From: Methanoregula sp.
GTDB taxonomy: Archaea > Halobacteriota > Methanomicrobia > Methanomicrobiales > Methanospirillaceae
Length of the DNA stretch: 38,677 bases
Reading direction: 5' to 3'
Assembly: GCA_030651815.1 (NCBI GenBank)
Contig: JAUSBW010000212.1
Span: 1 to 38,677, forward strand
Made by a program: the position numbers and the translations under genes
Shown: positions 7,654 through 16,573 of the stretch, one piece after another
Layout of the letters: every line of letters begins with the position of its first letter
Position numbering within the stretch: position 1 is the first letter of the stretch
Notes under the pieces: generated by a model
The model's input: only the letters and a program-made list of their open reading frames with translations
What the model was told of the DNA's origin: nothing
Databases searched by the model: none

Positions 7654-9144
7654 TTACACGTCTGTCGCTGTCGCTTCCTCCTCTTTCCCCATCAGCGATA
7701 ACCCGATTACCACGGCAAATCCAAGAGGGATGCTGACGATGCCCGGATTATTCAGCGGGAAGATTGCAGCCTTGCCCATCACCGTCGGACTGATGGCAAT
7801 CAGTCCAATTGAGACCACAAGACCGGTGAGGATGCTCCAGATGATCGCGCGCGCGCTTGTCCTCTTCCAGAAGAGCGTACAGATCAGGGCGGGGATATTG
7901 GCTGAAGCTGCGATGGCAAATGCCAGACCCACAAGGAACGCAACGTTCTGGCCCTTTGCCAGGATTCCCAAGGCGATCGCAATGACTCCAACTGCCACAG
8001 CGGTCATCTTGGAGATCTTCAGGGACCGGGCCTCATCGGGCTTATTGCCGAGCACCTCAGTGTAGATATCATGGGCTATAGCTCCTGCTGATGCGATAAT
8101 CAGCCCGGCCACGGTTCCCAGAATAGTTGCAAAGGCGATCGAGGCGATAAAGGCAAAGAAGAGCTCACCGCCGAGAACCTCTGCCAGTAGCGGAGCAGCG
8201 AGATTCTGGTTTGTCGGGTCCGTGGTGAGGAAATAGTTTGCCCCCAGTCCGAGGAACAGGGTAAGGATATAGAAGATCCCAATTGTGATGATGGCGATCA
8301 CCGTTGATTTGCGGGCATCTGCGGGGCTCGGCACCGTAAAGTACCGGATCAGGATGTGTGGCAATGCTGCAGTACCCAGGATCAATGCGATGGCCAGCGA
8401 TGCAAAGTCCAGCGGATTCTTGTAATACATACCCGGGGACATGAAAGCGCTCCCGCTAACGGTACCTCCCTGTGGGAGTGTGACCGCCGGATTTTCAATA
8501 AAGTGCGTGATAAACTCGACAGGACCCATGCCGACTGCCATCAGGACGCCTATCGTGAGAGCGAATGCGGCGATCAGGAGCAGGAAACCCTTGATGAACT
8601 GGACATACGTTGTGGATACCATGCCCGCGGTTGCGACGATCATGATCACAATGATGCCAACCATGATCACGCCCACTTCATACGGCAGGCCGATCAATGG
8701 CTGGACGATGGAACCCGCACCCACCATCTGGGGGATCAGGTAGAATATGCTGACAACCAGTGCCGAGATTGCTGCCATAAGGCGGACCCGTTTGTCCTTG
8801 AACTTGCTCATCAGCGCGTCGCCGAAGGTGTACTTCCCGATTCGGCGGAGCGGCTCTGCGATGATCAGCAGGGCGATGATCCATCCTGCCAGGAAACCAA
8901 TGGAATACATGAACCCATCGAACCCGAAGAATGCGATCATCCCGGCAATGCCAAGGAATGAAGCCGCGCTCAGGTAATCACCGGCAAAGGCAACGCCGTT
9001 CACGAACCACTTGACATTGCCTCCTGCCGCATAGAAATGGCTGGCGGTACGCACTTGTCTTGCCGCCCACAATGAGATCGCCAGCGTTGATATGGTAATC
9101 AGACAGAATATGCCAAATGCCAGTGGCTGGAATTCATAGGCCAT
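7654..9144 (-). CDS. actP: Cation/acetate symporter, ActP-like (SSS family)
   Basis: 496 residues from the ATG at 9144, preceded by GGAGGTG; a longer frame to 9237 would run through the upstream gene and is not needed. It is a sodium:solute symporter with about 13 hydrophobic segments. Visible family features: FYAAGGNVKWFVNGVAFAGD then YLSAASFLGIAG in the first two segments, S-T-T-Y-V-Q-F-I-K-G in the middle and G-x-V-A-G-L-I-I-A-S-A-G-A later. These match the ActP acetate/glycolate branch. It starts 5 bases after the stop of the UspA/DUF485-like gene, a pairing that mirrors yjcH-actP in bacteria. Together with the neighbouring acs it would supply acetate for activation. Substrate is inferred from family and context. 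Confidence 0.85.
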   Translation of the reverse strand: MAYEFQPLAFGIFCLITISTLAISLWAARQVRTASHFYAAGGNVKWFVNGVAFAGDYLSAASFLGIAGMIAFFGFDGFMYSIGFLAGWIIALLIIAEPLRRIGKYTFGDALMSKFKDKRVRLMAAISALVVSIFYLIPQMVGAGSIVQPLIGLPYEVGVIMVGIIVIMIVATAGMVSTTYVQFIKGFLLLIAAFALTIGVLMAVGMGPVEFITHFIENPAVTLPQGGTVSGSAFMSPGMYYKNPLDFASLAIALILGTAALPHILIRYFTVPSPADARKSTVIAIITIGIFYILTLFLGLGANYFLTTDPTNQNLAAPLLAEVLGGELFFAFIASIAFATILGTVAGLIIASAGAIAHDIYTEVLGNKPDEARSLKISKMTAVAVGVIAIALGILAKGQNVAFLVGLAFAIAASANIPALICTLFWKRTSARAIIWSILTGLVVSIGLIAISPTVMGKAAIFPLNNPGIVSIPLGFAVVIGLSLMGKEEEATATDV

Positions 9145-9148
9145 ACGA

Positions 9149-9874
9149 TTACACCTCCGTTCCCTGTTCAAAGCGCCCGGCGTACCAGCTGTAAAAGAGC
9201 GCAATGACGATCGCTCCGATGATGATGACCATCCCAAAGACGATCGCTACATTCATTCCGAGCAGGCGTGCGCTCATTATGTCACGGAAATAGGTTCCGC
9301 CGAGGGTAAATGCACCATAGCCGAGCAGGTATATTGTAAGAAGTCCTATGGCCATCCTGAATAATCTGCCATTAGGCTCAACGGCAAGTACCGGTACTTT
9401 CTTGGGGTGCGCGATGACACGTACCAGCTCCAGGATCTCTGTTAATTCCTCGGGGTTCGGTTTGATCATCCAGACAGAGCAGGTGGCAGTCTTGAGGACT
9501 GCTTCTGCAACATCGCCCAGCATCAGTCCATCAAGGCCCTTCGGATTTGTGCTCCCCATAATAATCAGGTCTGCCGAGATCTCCTCGGAGGCCCTGACAA
9601 TCTCTCCTGCAACCGGTCCCGATAGGTAGATCACGCGTGCGGGGATACCCGATTTGGATGCATAGTCAACAGCGAAGGTAACGAAATCAATGGGGCATCG
9701 CCTGTCCAGTGCCAGATCTTCTGCAATCCTCTCAATGTTGACAAGAGGCGTTTGCTCACTGACGTACATAATCACCAGCTCCCCATTCTTTTCGCGAGCG
9801 TGCTCGACTGCCTTTTTCGTGGCCACCAGCGAGGGCATAGACCCATCAACGGCCAACAATACGGTATACGTCAT
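9149..9874 (-). CDS. Universal stress protein fused to a DUF485-like membrane domain
   Basis: 241 residues. Residues 1-140 are a UspA domain: VLLAVDGS at the start, ADLIIMGSTNPKGLDGLMLG near 103-122, and CSVWMIK at the end. The usual ATP-binding G-x9-G-S/T is altered (LGDV where G-S is usual). Residues about 170-241 contain two membrane segments with an R-L-L-G-M-N-V-A loop and a YSWYAGRFEQG tail, resembling the small DUF485/DUF4212 partner of solute symporters. It lies directly upstream of actP with a 4-base gap. It may act as a regulatory small subunit that senses nucleotide or stress state for the symporter. The fusion is seen; its role is inferred. Confidence 0.75.
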   Translation of the reverse strand: MTYTVLLAVDGSMPSLVATKKAVEHAREKNGELVIMYVSEQTPLVNIERIAEDLALDRRCPIDFVTFAVDYASKSGIPARVIYLSGPVAGEIVRASEEISADLIIMGSTNPKGLDGLMLGDVAEAVLKTATCSVWMIKPNPEELTEILELVRVIAHPKKVPVLAVEPNGRLFRMAIGLLTIYLLGYGAFTLGGTYFRDIMSARLLGMNVAIVFGMVIIIGAIVIALFYSWYAGRFEQGTEV

Positions 9875-9943
9875 ATTTGTCCTCTCTCTCCATTCTCTAT
9901 CATGATTTTTTTCTTTTACACACTACGAATCTATTCAGAAATT

Positions 9944-9986
9944 CCGGGCCTTTAGCCCCGGTCACGCCCCTGCCGGACTTTCCGGC
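9944..9986. promoter_or_regulatory. Two hairpins between acs and the symporter genes
   Basis: CCGGG (9944-9948) can pair with CCCGG (9957-9961), and GCCGGA (9972-9977) with TCCGGC (9981-9986), a perfect six-base stem with a 3-base loop. They lie in the 201-base gap between the acs stop and the UspA/DUF485-like start. No T-run follows on the minus strand, so they are not classic terminators; they could slow or process read-through RNA from acs into the symporter genes. Confidence 0.35.
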
Positions 9987-10075
9987 CAAGGTGCAGTTAC
10001 AAGTGTCAGTTAACGAAGAATCATTATCTCCTCCATTCAGCAGTTCCTGATTCTCTTTACACGTCCTGAGTTACC

Positions 10076-11971
10076 TTATTCCTCCAGCGTTGAGATGTCG
10101 CCGGGGTCCATACCCATCTCCTTGGCTTTTAAGACGCGGCGCATGATCTTGCCGCTCCGGGTCTTGGGCAGCTTGTCGACAAATTCGATCTCCTGGGGGA
10201 CTGCGATCGGCCCCAGTGTCATGCGCACGTGATACATCAGATCCTGTTTGAGTTTGTCGCCGGGTGAATTGCCCACGCGGAGGATCACAAATGCCTTGAT
10301 CGAGTTGCCCTTCAGAACGTCAGGTTTCCCGATGACTGCCGATTCTGCAACCGCGTGGTGGGAAACCAGCGAGCTCTCAACTTCTGCAGTGCCGATATTG
10401 TGGCCCGCAACCACGATGATGTCATCAGAACGGCCGAGGATCATGATGTAACCGTCCTTGCCTTTCACCGCGAGATCGCCGACTGTATAGACGCCTTTGA
10501 TAGTTTCCCAGTATACACGGTACCGTGCATCATCCTTCCAGACCGTCCGGAGCATAGCTGGCCACGGGGACTTGACAACAAGGAGCCCCCCGGTTCCGGG
10601 CTGGACAGAGTTCCCGTCTTTATCAACCACATCCGCTTCCACACCGGGAATAGGTTTGCCGGCAAAACCCGGCCGCATGGGCTCACCGATCATCGTGGTG
10701 ATCATCTGCATACCGGTCTCGGTCTGCCACCAGGTGTCGAGGATTGGGATCTTGTCCTTTCCAATGACATGATAATACCACTCGAACGCTTCAGGATTCA
10801 GGGGTTCCCCGACCGATCCGATGATCCGCAGAGAGCTTAAGTTGTATTTGTTTGGCCATGTCTCACCCAGTTTCATGAACATCCGGATCGCTGTCGGTGC
10901 TGTGTAGAAGATAGTGATCTTCTGCTCTTCGATTAAGCTCCAGTAGCTGCCTGCATCCGGATAGTCCGGAGTGAGCTCGGACATAAATACCGTCGCGCCT
11001 ACTGCAAGCGGGCCGTATACAATGTAACTGTGGCCCGTGATCCAGCCCGGATCTGCAGTACACCAGAAGATATCCTGGTCCTTCATGTCGAATACGTATT
11101 TGCTGGTGTAGTAGGTTCCGACCATGTAACCGGCGCAGGTGTGCACGATCCCTTTGGGCTTGCCTGTGGATCCGCTGGTATAGAGCGTGAAGAGTGGATC
11201 TTCTGCATCCATGACTTCAACCGGGCATTCCTGGGATGCACTCTCCATTATTTCGTTGAAATCCAGTTCAAGACCGGGTCTCAGATCAACCTGCGGATCC
11301 TGCCGCCTGAGCACAATGACGTGCTCGACCGACGGTGCATTGATCAGTGCCTCCTCGACAATCGATTTCAGCTGGATCGTTTTACCGCGCCGCATACTGA
11401 TATCTGCGGTGATGACGACCTTGGCAGAAGCATCCTGGATGCGCAAATTGAGCGCTGCCGGACCAAAACCTCCAAAAACCACGCTGTGGACAGCACCGAT
11501 GCGGGCGCAGGCAAGCATGGCGATCACCTGTTCCGGCACGAGCGGCATGTAGATGCAGACACGGTCGCCTTTCTCCACACCGAGCTTTTTGAGTGCGTTT
11601 GCAAACCGCATCACTTTGCTGAGCAGCTGCTGGTAGGTAAAGATGCGTTCTGCACCCTTCTCCCCCCGCCAGATGAGTGCTGCCTTGTTGCGCCGCTGGT
11701 TTTTGACATGGCGGTCAAGACAGTTTGCGGTAATGTTAAGCTGTGCGTTGATGAACCACTTTGCATACGGGTAGTTCCACTCCTTCACCGCACTCCACGG
11801 CCGAATCCACTCCAGCTCCGAGGCCATTTTGTCCCAGAACCCATCAGGGTCAGCCAGGAATTCATCGTATGCTTTCTGGTAGTCACCCATCCAGGAATTT
11901 TGTTTGTATTTAGCATCCGGCGTGTAGGATTTCTCGTTTTCCACTAACTTGACATCAAATGATTCCTTCAT
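10076..11971 (-). CDS. acs: Acetyl-CoA synthetase (AMP-forming)
   Basis: 631 residues, full length for the family. It converts acetate, ATP and CoA to acetyl-CoA, AMP and pyrophosphate. Motifs: N-terminal W-I-R-P-W domain, P-loop [18 protein letters not shown] in the acetate pocket region, [12 protein letters not shown], and [11 protein letters not shown] with the catalytic lysine (about K608) that is the usual acetylation target. AGGTGG lies before the ATG. It has its own roughly 380-base leader, near-duplicated in front of cdhA. Acs is the high-affinity route of acetate activation; with ActP and CODH/ACS nearby it supports acetate assimilation or acetate breakdown. Confidence 0.96.
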   Translation of the reverse strand: MKESFDVKLVENEKSYTPDAKYKQNSWMGDYQKAYDEFLADPDGFWDKMASELEWIRPWSAVKEWNYPYAKWFINAQLNITANCLDRHVKNQRRNKAALIWRGEKGAERIFTYQQLLSKVMRFANALKKLGVEKGDRVCIYMPLVPEQVIAMLACARIGAVHSVVFGGFGPAALNLRIQDASAKVVITADISMRRGKTIQLKSIVEEALINAPSVEHVIVLRRQDPQVDLRPGLELDFNEIMESASQECPVEVMDAEDPLFTLYTSGSTGKPKGIVHTCAGYMVGTYYTSKYVFDMKDQDIFWCTADPGWITGHSYIVYGPLAVGATVFMSELTPDYPDAGSYWSLIEEQKITIFYTAPTAIRMFMKLGETWPNKYNLSSLRIIGSVGEPLNPEAFEWYYHVIGKDKIPILDTWWQTETGMQMITTMIGEPMRPGFAGKPIPGVEADVVDKDGNSVQPGTGGLLVVKSPWPAMLRTVWKDDARYRVYWETIKGVYTVGDLAVKGKDGYIMILGRSDDIIVVAGHNIGTAEVESSLVSHHAVAESAVIGKPDVLKGNSIKAFVILRVGNSPGDKLKQDLMYHVRMTLGPIAVPQEIEFVDKLPKTRSGKIMRRVLKAKEMGMDPGDISTLEE

Positions 11972-12328
11972 TCTTTTTCCACCTTTTTTGGTTCTGGTTA
12001 TACCAGATACTCGCAGGGGTTGCCCTTAAACCGGATGTCATCACATCCAGCCGGCATCCCTTATGTTCAGAGTTGTGAAAATGACCTCTCTTCCACAATT
12101 GATACCTTACAGCGAGTACGGTTCAATTATACAAGGGTTCACTGAGGAACCAGATCATCACAGGCTGCAGAAGTCCAAAGACTTCCTCAATACTTTTACA
12201 GGAAGAGAATTACAATGATTCTCTTTTTACTGCACTGCTACACTGCCATCTTTCGGATTCATCCCCCCGCTGAGATATCTATCATGATTAATCATTGTAA
12301 TTAAAAAAAGGTTTTGGTTGTAAATATC
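11901..12328 (-). repeat. Direct repeat copy 1: acs leader and first ~23 codons
   Basis: This stretch covers the whole acs upstream region and its first codons. It aligns end to end with 30743-31176 in the same orientation, at roughly three quarters identity by eye. Shared landmarks on the plus strand are TAAATATC at the far end, the TGATTAATCA palindrome, AGAGAAT-N7-ATTCTCT, GGTTCAATT, TATACCAGATACT and GATTCCTTCATTCTTTT over the start codon. The two copies bracket the complete cdh/hydrogenase cluster. Confidence 0.85.
12170..12301 (-). promoter_or_regulatory. acs promoter/leader elements
   Basis: Three structures lie in the leader. (1) A 12-base element at 12209-12220 (ATTACAATGATT) recurs as an exact inverted copy at 12290-12301. 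(2) AGAGAAT-N7-ATTCTCT spans 12204-12224. (3) A hairpin has arms 12170-12175 and 12180-12185 (GAAGTC/GACTTC). On the minus strand an A/T-rich TTTTTTTAATTACA at about 12294-12309 is the best TATA-box candidate. Transcription would then begin near 12270, leaving an untranslated leader of about 300 bases before acs. All three structures have counterparts before cdhA, and the hairpin shows a paired base change between copies. Confidence 0.5.
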
Positions 12329-12353
12329 TCCTGTTACAGAATCACTAAAAAAT

Positions 12354-13124
12354 TTATTTTTTGCCATATCCTGCTTTTTCCATAAGATGCTGAACTGACT
12401 GGTATGCAGGCGAATCATCAGGAACATCAAGGAGCGATCTTCCCGCAATTACGGATTCCTGCACCTGATCATCAAACATAATTTTTCCCAGGTAGTTTTG
12501 TCCGGTTTTTTCCCGGGCAACCTGTTCCAGATTTTCCGGGAACAGACAACCGCCAACAACATAAAAATGATCGAACGCGATACCGACATCATGGGCAATG
12601 CGATACGCCCGTTTCACATTCTCAAATGATTTGTGTGAAGGGCCTATCACATCAAAAATATCATTCACGCGGGTAGTGATCTTACGGTTCAGGTGTTCGA
12701 GTCCGGCAGGAGAATCGATCAGCACATACTGGTAATTCCTGGTGAGCGTTAAAAGAGCGCCTTTGAGCGCCGCATTGGGAAGGCAATAGCACCCTTCAAT
12801 CCATTTGGTGCCGACTGCAATCAGATCAAAGGCATCACCCTCATACAATCCCCGCTCAAGAACGGTGGCCTCAATCCGCTGAGTGGGGGGTATCCCGATT
12901 GTCGTCCCGCCTTTTTGTATAAACGTTTCCGTGACCAGTTCGGAGATGCTTTTAACTCCTTCACGTTCGAGATCCACACCTACCATCTCGGCAAGATTCT
13001 GATCCGGGTCGAGATCGACAAGAAGGACAGGGGCATCCCCGCGTGCAATAAAATATTTTGTCATCAGGGCAACAAAACTTGTTTTACCCGTTCCGCCTCG
13101 TCCAACAGTGACTAGTGTTTTCAT
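12354..13124 (-). CDS. CooC-like ATPase, second paralogue
   Basis: 256 residues, MinD/CooC-type P-loop ATPase. It begins TLVTVGRGGTGKTS, a deviant Walker A (G-R-G-G-T-G-K-T), has LLVDLDPDQNLAEMVG (Walker A' region) and VLIDSPAGLEHLNR (Walker B). EGCYCLPN gives a C-x-C pair in the place where CooC proteins bind nickel at their dimer interface. It starts 21 bases after the other CooC gene and is the last gene of the cluster. Two CooC paralogues would suit two nickel sites to be filled: the C-cluster of CdhA and the A-cluster of CdhC. Which serves which is not known from sequence. Confidence 0.85.
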   Translation of the reverse strand: MKTLVTVGRGGTGKTSFVALMTKYFIARGDAPVLLVDLDPDQNLAEMVGVDLEREGVKSISELVTETFIQKGGTTIGIPPTQRIEATVLERGLYEGDAFDLIAVGTKWIEGCYCLPNAALKGALLTLTRNYQYVLIDSPAGLEHLNRKITTRVNDIFDVIGPSHKSFENVKRAYRIAHDVGIAFDHFYVVGGCLFPENLEQVAREKTGQNYLGKIMFDDQVQESVIAGRSLLDVPDDSPAYQSVQHLMEKAGYGKK

Positions 13125-13145
13125 GATTTTCCTCCTTCTTTTGTA

Positions 13146-13943
13146 TCACGTATTGCCTTTTGCCGGTTTGACGAGTTCAATCCGGTGCCCGATCTCCTCA
13201 ATTATCCGGATGGCAGGTGTGTTCTCAAATACCATCACTGAACTGCCGGCAATGCCTCCTGCCATGACTGCGGGATCAAATGGCACGATACCCACAATCG
13301 GAATATTGTGTTCCTGTGCAAACATTTTGATAATGGTTTCTTCAGTGATATTTGTTATACGGTTACCTGCCAGTTCAACACGGGGGATGCCGGCATCCAG
13401 AGCCATACGGACAATTGTTCCGGCAGTGGTGAGCGATTTTTTGTTTGCATCACTTACCACAATCATCATGTCGACACCTTCTGCTGTCCCCCTGCCGAGA
13501 TGCTCAATGCCTGCTTCCATATCGAGCACCACCGCCTCATCACGGTCGATTACGAGGTGGCGGAGCAGGGCGCGGATGACACTGTTTGATGCGCAGGTGC
13601 ACCCGGAACCCATGGACTTCACGGTGCCCATCACCAGCAGGTGCACACCTGACGGGGTCGGGATCGCATAGTCCCGGACGACATCATCGACAGAAAAGTT
13701 CAGGTTGTAGACGCCGGGAAATGCGGTGCCGGTTTTTAGTTTGATCAGGCGCTCATTTTCAGATACCGGAACGATCGCATCTGCTGCATCCTGATCGAAC
13801 CCGAGCGAGATGGCAAGATTGGGCGAAGGGTCTGCATCGATCGCAATAGTTTTGTATCCGGACCGTGCAAGCGACCACGCCAGTCCGCTTGCCATCAGAG
13901 TTTTGCCGACACCACCTTTTCCGGCAATTGCTATCTTCATCAT
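13146..13943 (-). CDS. cooC: CooC-type CODH nickel-insertion ATPase
   Basis: 264-265 residues; ATG codons at 13943 and 13940 are both possible starts. It has AGKGGVGKT (deviant Walker A, residues 7-15), AIDADPSPNLAISLG, and MGSGCTCASN with C115-x-C117, the spacing of the nickel-binding pair of CooC. VVLDMEAGIEHLGRGT is the Walker B region. It is a cytoplasmic dimeric ATPase that inserts nickel into the CODH C-cluster. In Methanosarcina cooC sits inside the cdh operon; here it lies at the far end, behind the hydrogenase and its protease, with a 119-base gap upstream. Confidence 0.9.
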   Translation of the reverse strand: MMKIAIAGKGGVGKTLMASGLAWSLARSGYKTIAIDADPSPNLAISLGFDQDAADAIVPVSENERLIKLKTGTAFPGVYNLNFSVDDVVRDYAIPTPSGVHLLVMGTVKSMGSGCTCASNSVIRALLRHLVIDRDEAVVLDMEAGIEHLGRGTAEGVDMMIVVSDANKKSLTTAGTIVRMALDAGIPRVELAGNRITNITEETIIKMFAQEHNIPIVGIVPFDPAVMAGGIAGSSVMVFENTPAIRIIEEIGHRIELVKPAKGNT

Positions 13944-14062
13944 CAGTAACTTCCTTTAATTGATATAATGTGCCTTTTCATTAACTCTCACTTCGGGATA
14001 CCATTCGAAAAATTTTAGATGCGCTATAGAGCGAACTTCCGGGATCTTCGGGTTATGTGGAT

Positions 14063-14554
14063 TCATGTTCCTGAAGCTGAAACGATTACATCTGCATATT
14101 CTTTTAGAAATTTTTCAGCAACTGGCGTAAGGCCGGGCATATGAGAGATACAGGCAGACTGCACACCGAACAAAAACACCGCTGCGCCCGTCTCCTGCCC
14201 TAAATAGTCCATGACCACGTCCAGCGAAAAGGTGTGCGTGCTCATGCCATACCGCATAATATCTGCTGATTCAATGATTCTCGCATGGCCGGGGCTCGCC
14301 CCGAAATCGAGCGCATCCAAAAAAACGATTACGGATGGGTTAAGGCGTTTGATGGCCCCGGTAAAATTCTCAGGGGTGCTACCCGCGTCAAGCGCGTGGG
14401 ACACCCGGCCATTCAGTAAGTCGATGAGCACCGGCCCGATGCCATCATCGCCTCTCATCCGGTTTCCAACGCCCACGAACACGATCCGGTCAGGTTTTAC
14501 TGACCTTAACCTGCTCATGAGTTCAGTTTTCAATGAGTCAAAGGCTCCAGTCAT
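14063..14554 (-). CDS. hycI: [NiFe]-hydrogenase maturation endopeptidase, HycI type
   Basis: 163 residues, peptidase family M52. GVGNRMRGDDGIGP is the conserved nickel-site motif (GxGNxLxGDDGxG), VFLDALDFGASPG carries the second Asp, and STHTFSLD carries the conserved His. It removes the C-terminal tail of the hydrogenase large subunit after nickel has been inserted. The large subunit in this cluster has such a tail: 21 residues after DPCYSCTDR. It lies 33 bases after the antiporter-like subunit gene. Confidence 0.93.
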   Translation of the reverse strand: MTGAFDSLKTELMSRLRSVKPDRIVFVGVGNRMRGDDGIGPVLIDLLNGRVSHALDAGSTPENFTGAIKRLNPSVIVFLDALDFGASPGHARIIESADIMRYGMSTHTFSLDVVMDYLGQETGAAVFLFGVQSACISHMPGLTPVAEKFLKEYADVIVSASGT

Positions 14555-14587
14555 TTTAAGTTCCGTTAACCCGCTGCAATATAGTAA

Positions 14588-16057
14588 TCATATCCTTAAC
14601 TGGAATAACACATCTGCCGTATATTCGAGAACCCCCGATAGCAGGTCCGGGTAGATGCCGATGATGATGCATAAACTAACCATAATCAGAATCGGCAGCA
14701 TCATGCAGACGGGCGGGTCCCTGACATTCCTGAACTCCTCTTTTTGCTTTCCCATGAACATCACGTAAAACACATGTATCAGACAGATGAAGGTAAGCGC
14801 ACTCGTAATCCATCCCAGAATAGCGAAAATGGTGAAGTGCACGCCAAAAACAGAAAAGATGACGGGATAACCAGCCTGGACAGAGCCCTCGTAAATGAGC
14901 TCCTTGCTCACGAAACCGTTAAGGAACGGTACGCCTGACATAGCAAGGGAAGCAATCAAAAAACTGGCGGCCGTCAGAGGCATCACCTTGCCAAGCCCGC
15001 CCATCTTATGGATCTGTCTGGTGTTCACGCGAAGGATAAGGGCACCCGTAATTAAGAATAAACAGCCCTTAAACAACATGTGGTTGGTGATGTGGAACAA
15101 TGCACCGTAAATGGCGGTGGGAGCAGCCAGCCCGAATCCCAGAATGATATAGCCCATCTGGCTGATGCTATGCCATGCCAGTAAACGCTTGATATCCTCA
15201 GATAGCAGGGCCATGATGACACCTATTAACATGCTGAGGATGCCGAAAGTGGTAACTATGAGGATGAGCGTTCCGGCGCCCGACATCAGATAGAACGGAT
15301 AGATGCACTTGACCATTGCTATGACGCCGGCCTTGAGGAGGATGCCGGACATCGTAGCGCTGATAGGAGGCGGAGCCTCGGAATGCGCCGGAGGCAGCCA
15401 GATACCACTCAAAGGCAATAAACCGGCCTTGGTGCCGAAACCGAAAAAGAAGAGCATGGCCAATAAAAACATAGTATTCTGGCTCATGCTACTGATATTC
15501 AATAAATATAAGTCCAGGGTGCCGGTCTCATTATAGAGAATGAAGGCACCAATGACCACCAGAATAACTTCGATGATGCTGATGGCCAGGTAAATGTATG
15601 TTGCTTTGATAGCCTGTTTCGTCCTGCCAAATAAGATTAAAACAGCGCTGGTGATTGTGGCCGCTTCCAGGAAGACGAGCATGACAATAACGTTATATGT
15701 GCACGCAAGGCCGCTCATCATGCCCATGAGCAGGAAATACATGATGAAATACGTGTTATCGTAATGCGTTTTATCTTTATAAACAAAGGAATAGAAGATG
15801 ACCAGCGCTCCGATGAACGCTACAAGACAGGATATAAAAATACCGGGGGCATCCAATACGATGGGGCCATATGACAGTGGATGAATGATATTCATCTGTA
15901 AGGCCATAAAATAGGACACGTTCAGCACGAATAGAACGACCGCAAATCCCATGAGAAACACGCGCTGGATCTTCTCCGGATATCTCCCGAGGAAATACGT
16001 GAGCAGGGCCCCAACGAGGGGTAAGATTACAGGCATGAGCGCCAGATATTCATACAT
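14588..16057 (-). CDS. Antiporter-like membrane subunit of group 4 hydrogenase (NuoL/M/N, HyfB/MrpD-like)
   Basis: 489 residues with about 14 membrane segments. It has the proton-pump signature of this family: FLEAATITSAVLILFGR with the conserved glutamate in helix 5, FGFGTKAGLLPLSGIWLPPA then HSEAPPPISA with the helix 7 lysine, L-S-E-D-I-K-R-L-L-A-W-H-S-I-S-Q-M-G-Y, and HITNHMLFKGCLFL. It would couple electron flow in the hydrogenase to proton or sodium translocation. Only one such subunit is encoded, as in Ech and CooM-type enzymes, whereas Hyf has three. It begins 90 bases after the small-subunit gene, the largest gap in the hydrogenase block. Confidence 0.9.
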   Translation of the reverse strand: MYEYLALMPVILPLVGALLTYFLGRYPEKIQRVFLMGFAVVLFVLNVSYFMALQMNIIHPLSYGPIVLDAPGIFISCLVAFIGALVIFYSFVYKDKTHYDNTYFIMYFLLMGMMSGLACTYNVIVMLVFLEAATITSAVLILFGRTKQAIKATYIYLAISIIEVILVVIGAFILYNETGTLDLYLLNISSMSQNTMFLLAMLFFFGFGTKAGLLPLSGIWLPPAHSEAPPPISATMSGILLKAGVIAMVKCIYPFYLMSGAGTLILIVTTFGILSMLIGVIMALLSEDIKRLLAWHSISQMGYIILGFGLAAPTAIYGALFHITNHMLFKGCLFLITGALILRVNTRQIHKMGGLGKVMPLTAASFLIASLAMSGVPFLNGFVSKELIYEGSVQAGYPVIFSVFGVHFTIFAILGWITSALTFICLIHVFYVMFMGKQKEEFRNVRDPPVCMMLPILIMVSLCIIIGIYPDLLSGVLEYTADVLFQLRI

Positions 16058-16147
16058 TGTTATACTCCAGAATCTGTATTTAAGTCAGTGAGGACGGTAG
16101 TCATGAGTTGTTTTGGCAGAAAATGATCCATTTGCTACACCGGTTTA

Positions 16148-16573
16148 TCAGGAATCAAATTTTCTCATCACTTTCAATATGCCATCGATAATGGTTTCCG
16201 GTTTCGGCGGGCACCCGGGTATCTTCACGTCAACCGGGATGATCTTTTCGACGGGGCCGGCTATGGAATAGTTCTCATTGTCAATGAAAATGCCGCATGA
16301 GCAACCGCATGCACCCACGGCGATGACACGTTTTGGTTCGGGTGTCTGGGCATAGACGCGTTCAAGGAACGGCTTTGTATGGAGAGGAACGGGGCCTGTC
16401 ACTAATAAAATGTCGGCACACCTGGGCGATGCGACAAATTTAACGCCCAGCCTCTCCAGGTCATATCGGGGACTCATTAAGGCTACTATCTCGATATCGC
16501 ATCCAAGACATCCTCCAGCGTGCACATGGTAAATCCATGGAGACTGCTTGATGAAGCTGTTCAAAAGACTCAT
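16148..16573 (-). CDS. Group 4 [NiFe]-hydrogenase small subunit (NuoB/HycG/EchC-like)
   Basis: 141 residues from the ATG at 16573, which overlaps the stop of the preceding gene (ATGA). It contains the proximal [4Fe-4S] cluster ligands GGCLGCD, GACGCSCG and PGCPP in the order typical of NuoB-like subunits, plus DILLVTGPVP. The short length without a signal peptide is normal for group 4 enzymes, which face the cytoplasm. It passes electrons between the NiFe site in the large subunit and the HycF-like ferredoxin subunit. Confidence 0.92.
   Translation of the reverse strand: MSLLNSFIKQSPWIYHVHAGGCLGCDIEIVALMSPRYDLERLGVKFVASPRCADILLVTGPVPLHTKPFLERVYAQTPEPKRVIAVGACGCSCGIFIDNENYSIAGPVEKIIPVDVKIPGCPPKPETIIDGILKVMRKFDS

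Noticed and set aside
7846-7857. GCGCGCGCGC run as possible regulatory or Z-DNA element
   Set aside because: It lies within actP codons for Ala and Arg and is short; there is no reason to give it a function.
8356-8961. Plus-strand open frame (201 codons) opposite actP
   Set aside because: The product is highly polar, rich in Asp, His and Arg, with no recognisable domain, and mirrors the codon pattern of the symporter on the other strand.
11030-11947. Long plus-strand open frame (305 codons) opposite acs
   Set aside because: It is antisense to a clearly conserved gene, its product resembles no family, and long antisense frames are common in this base composition.
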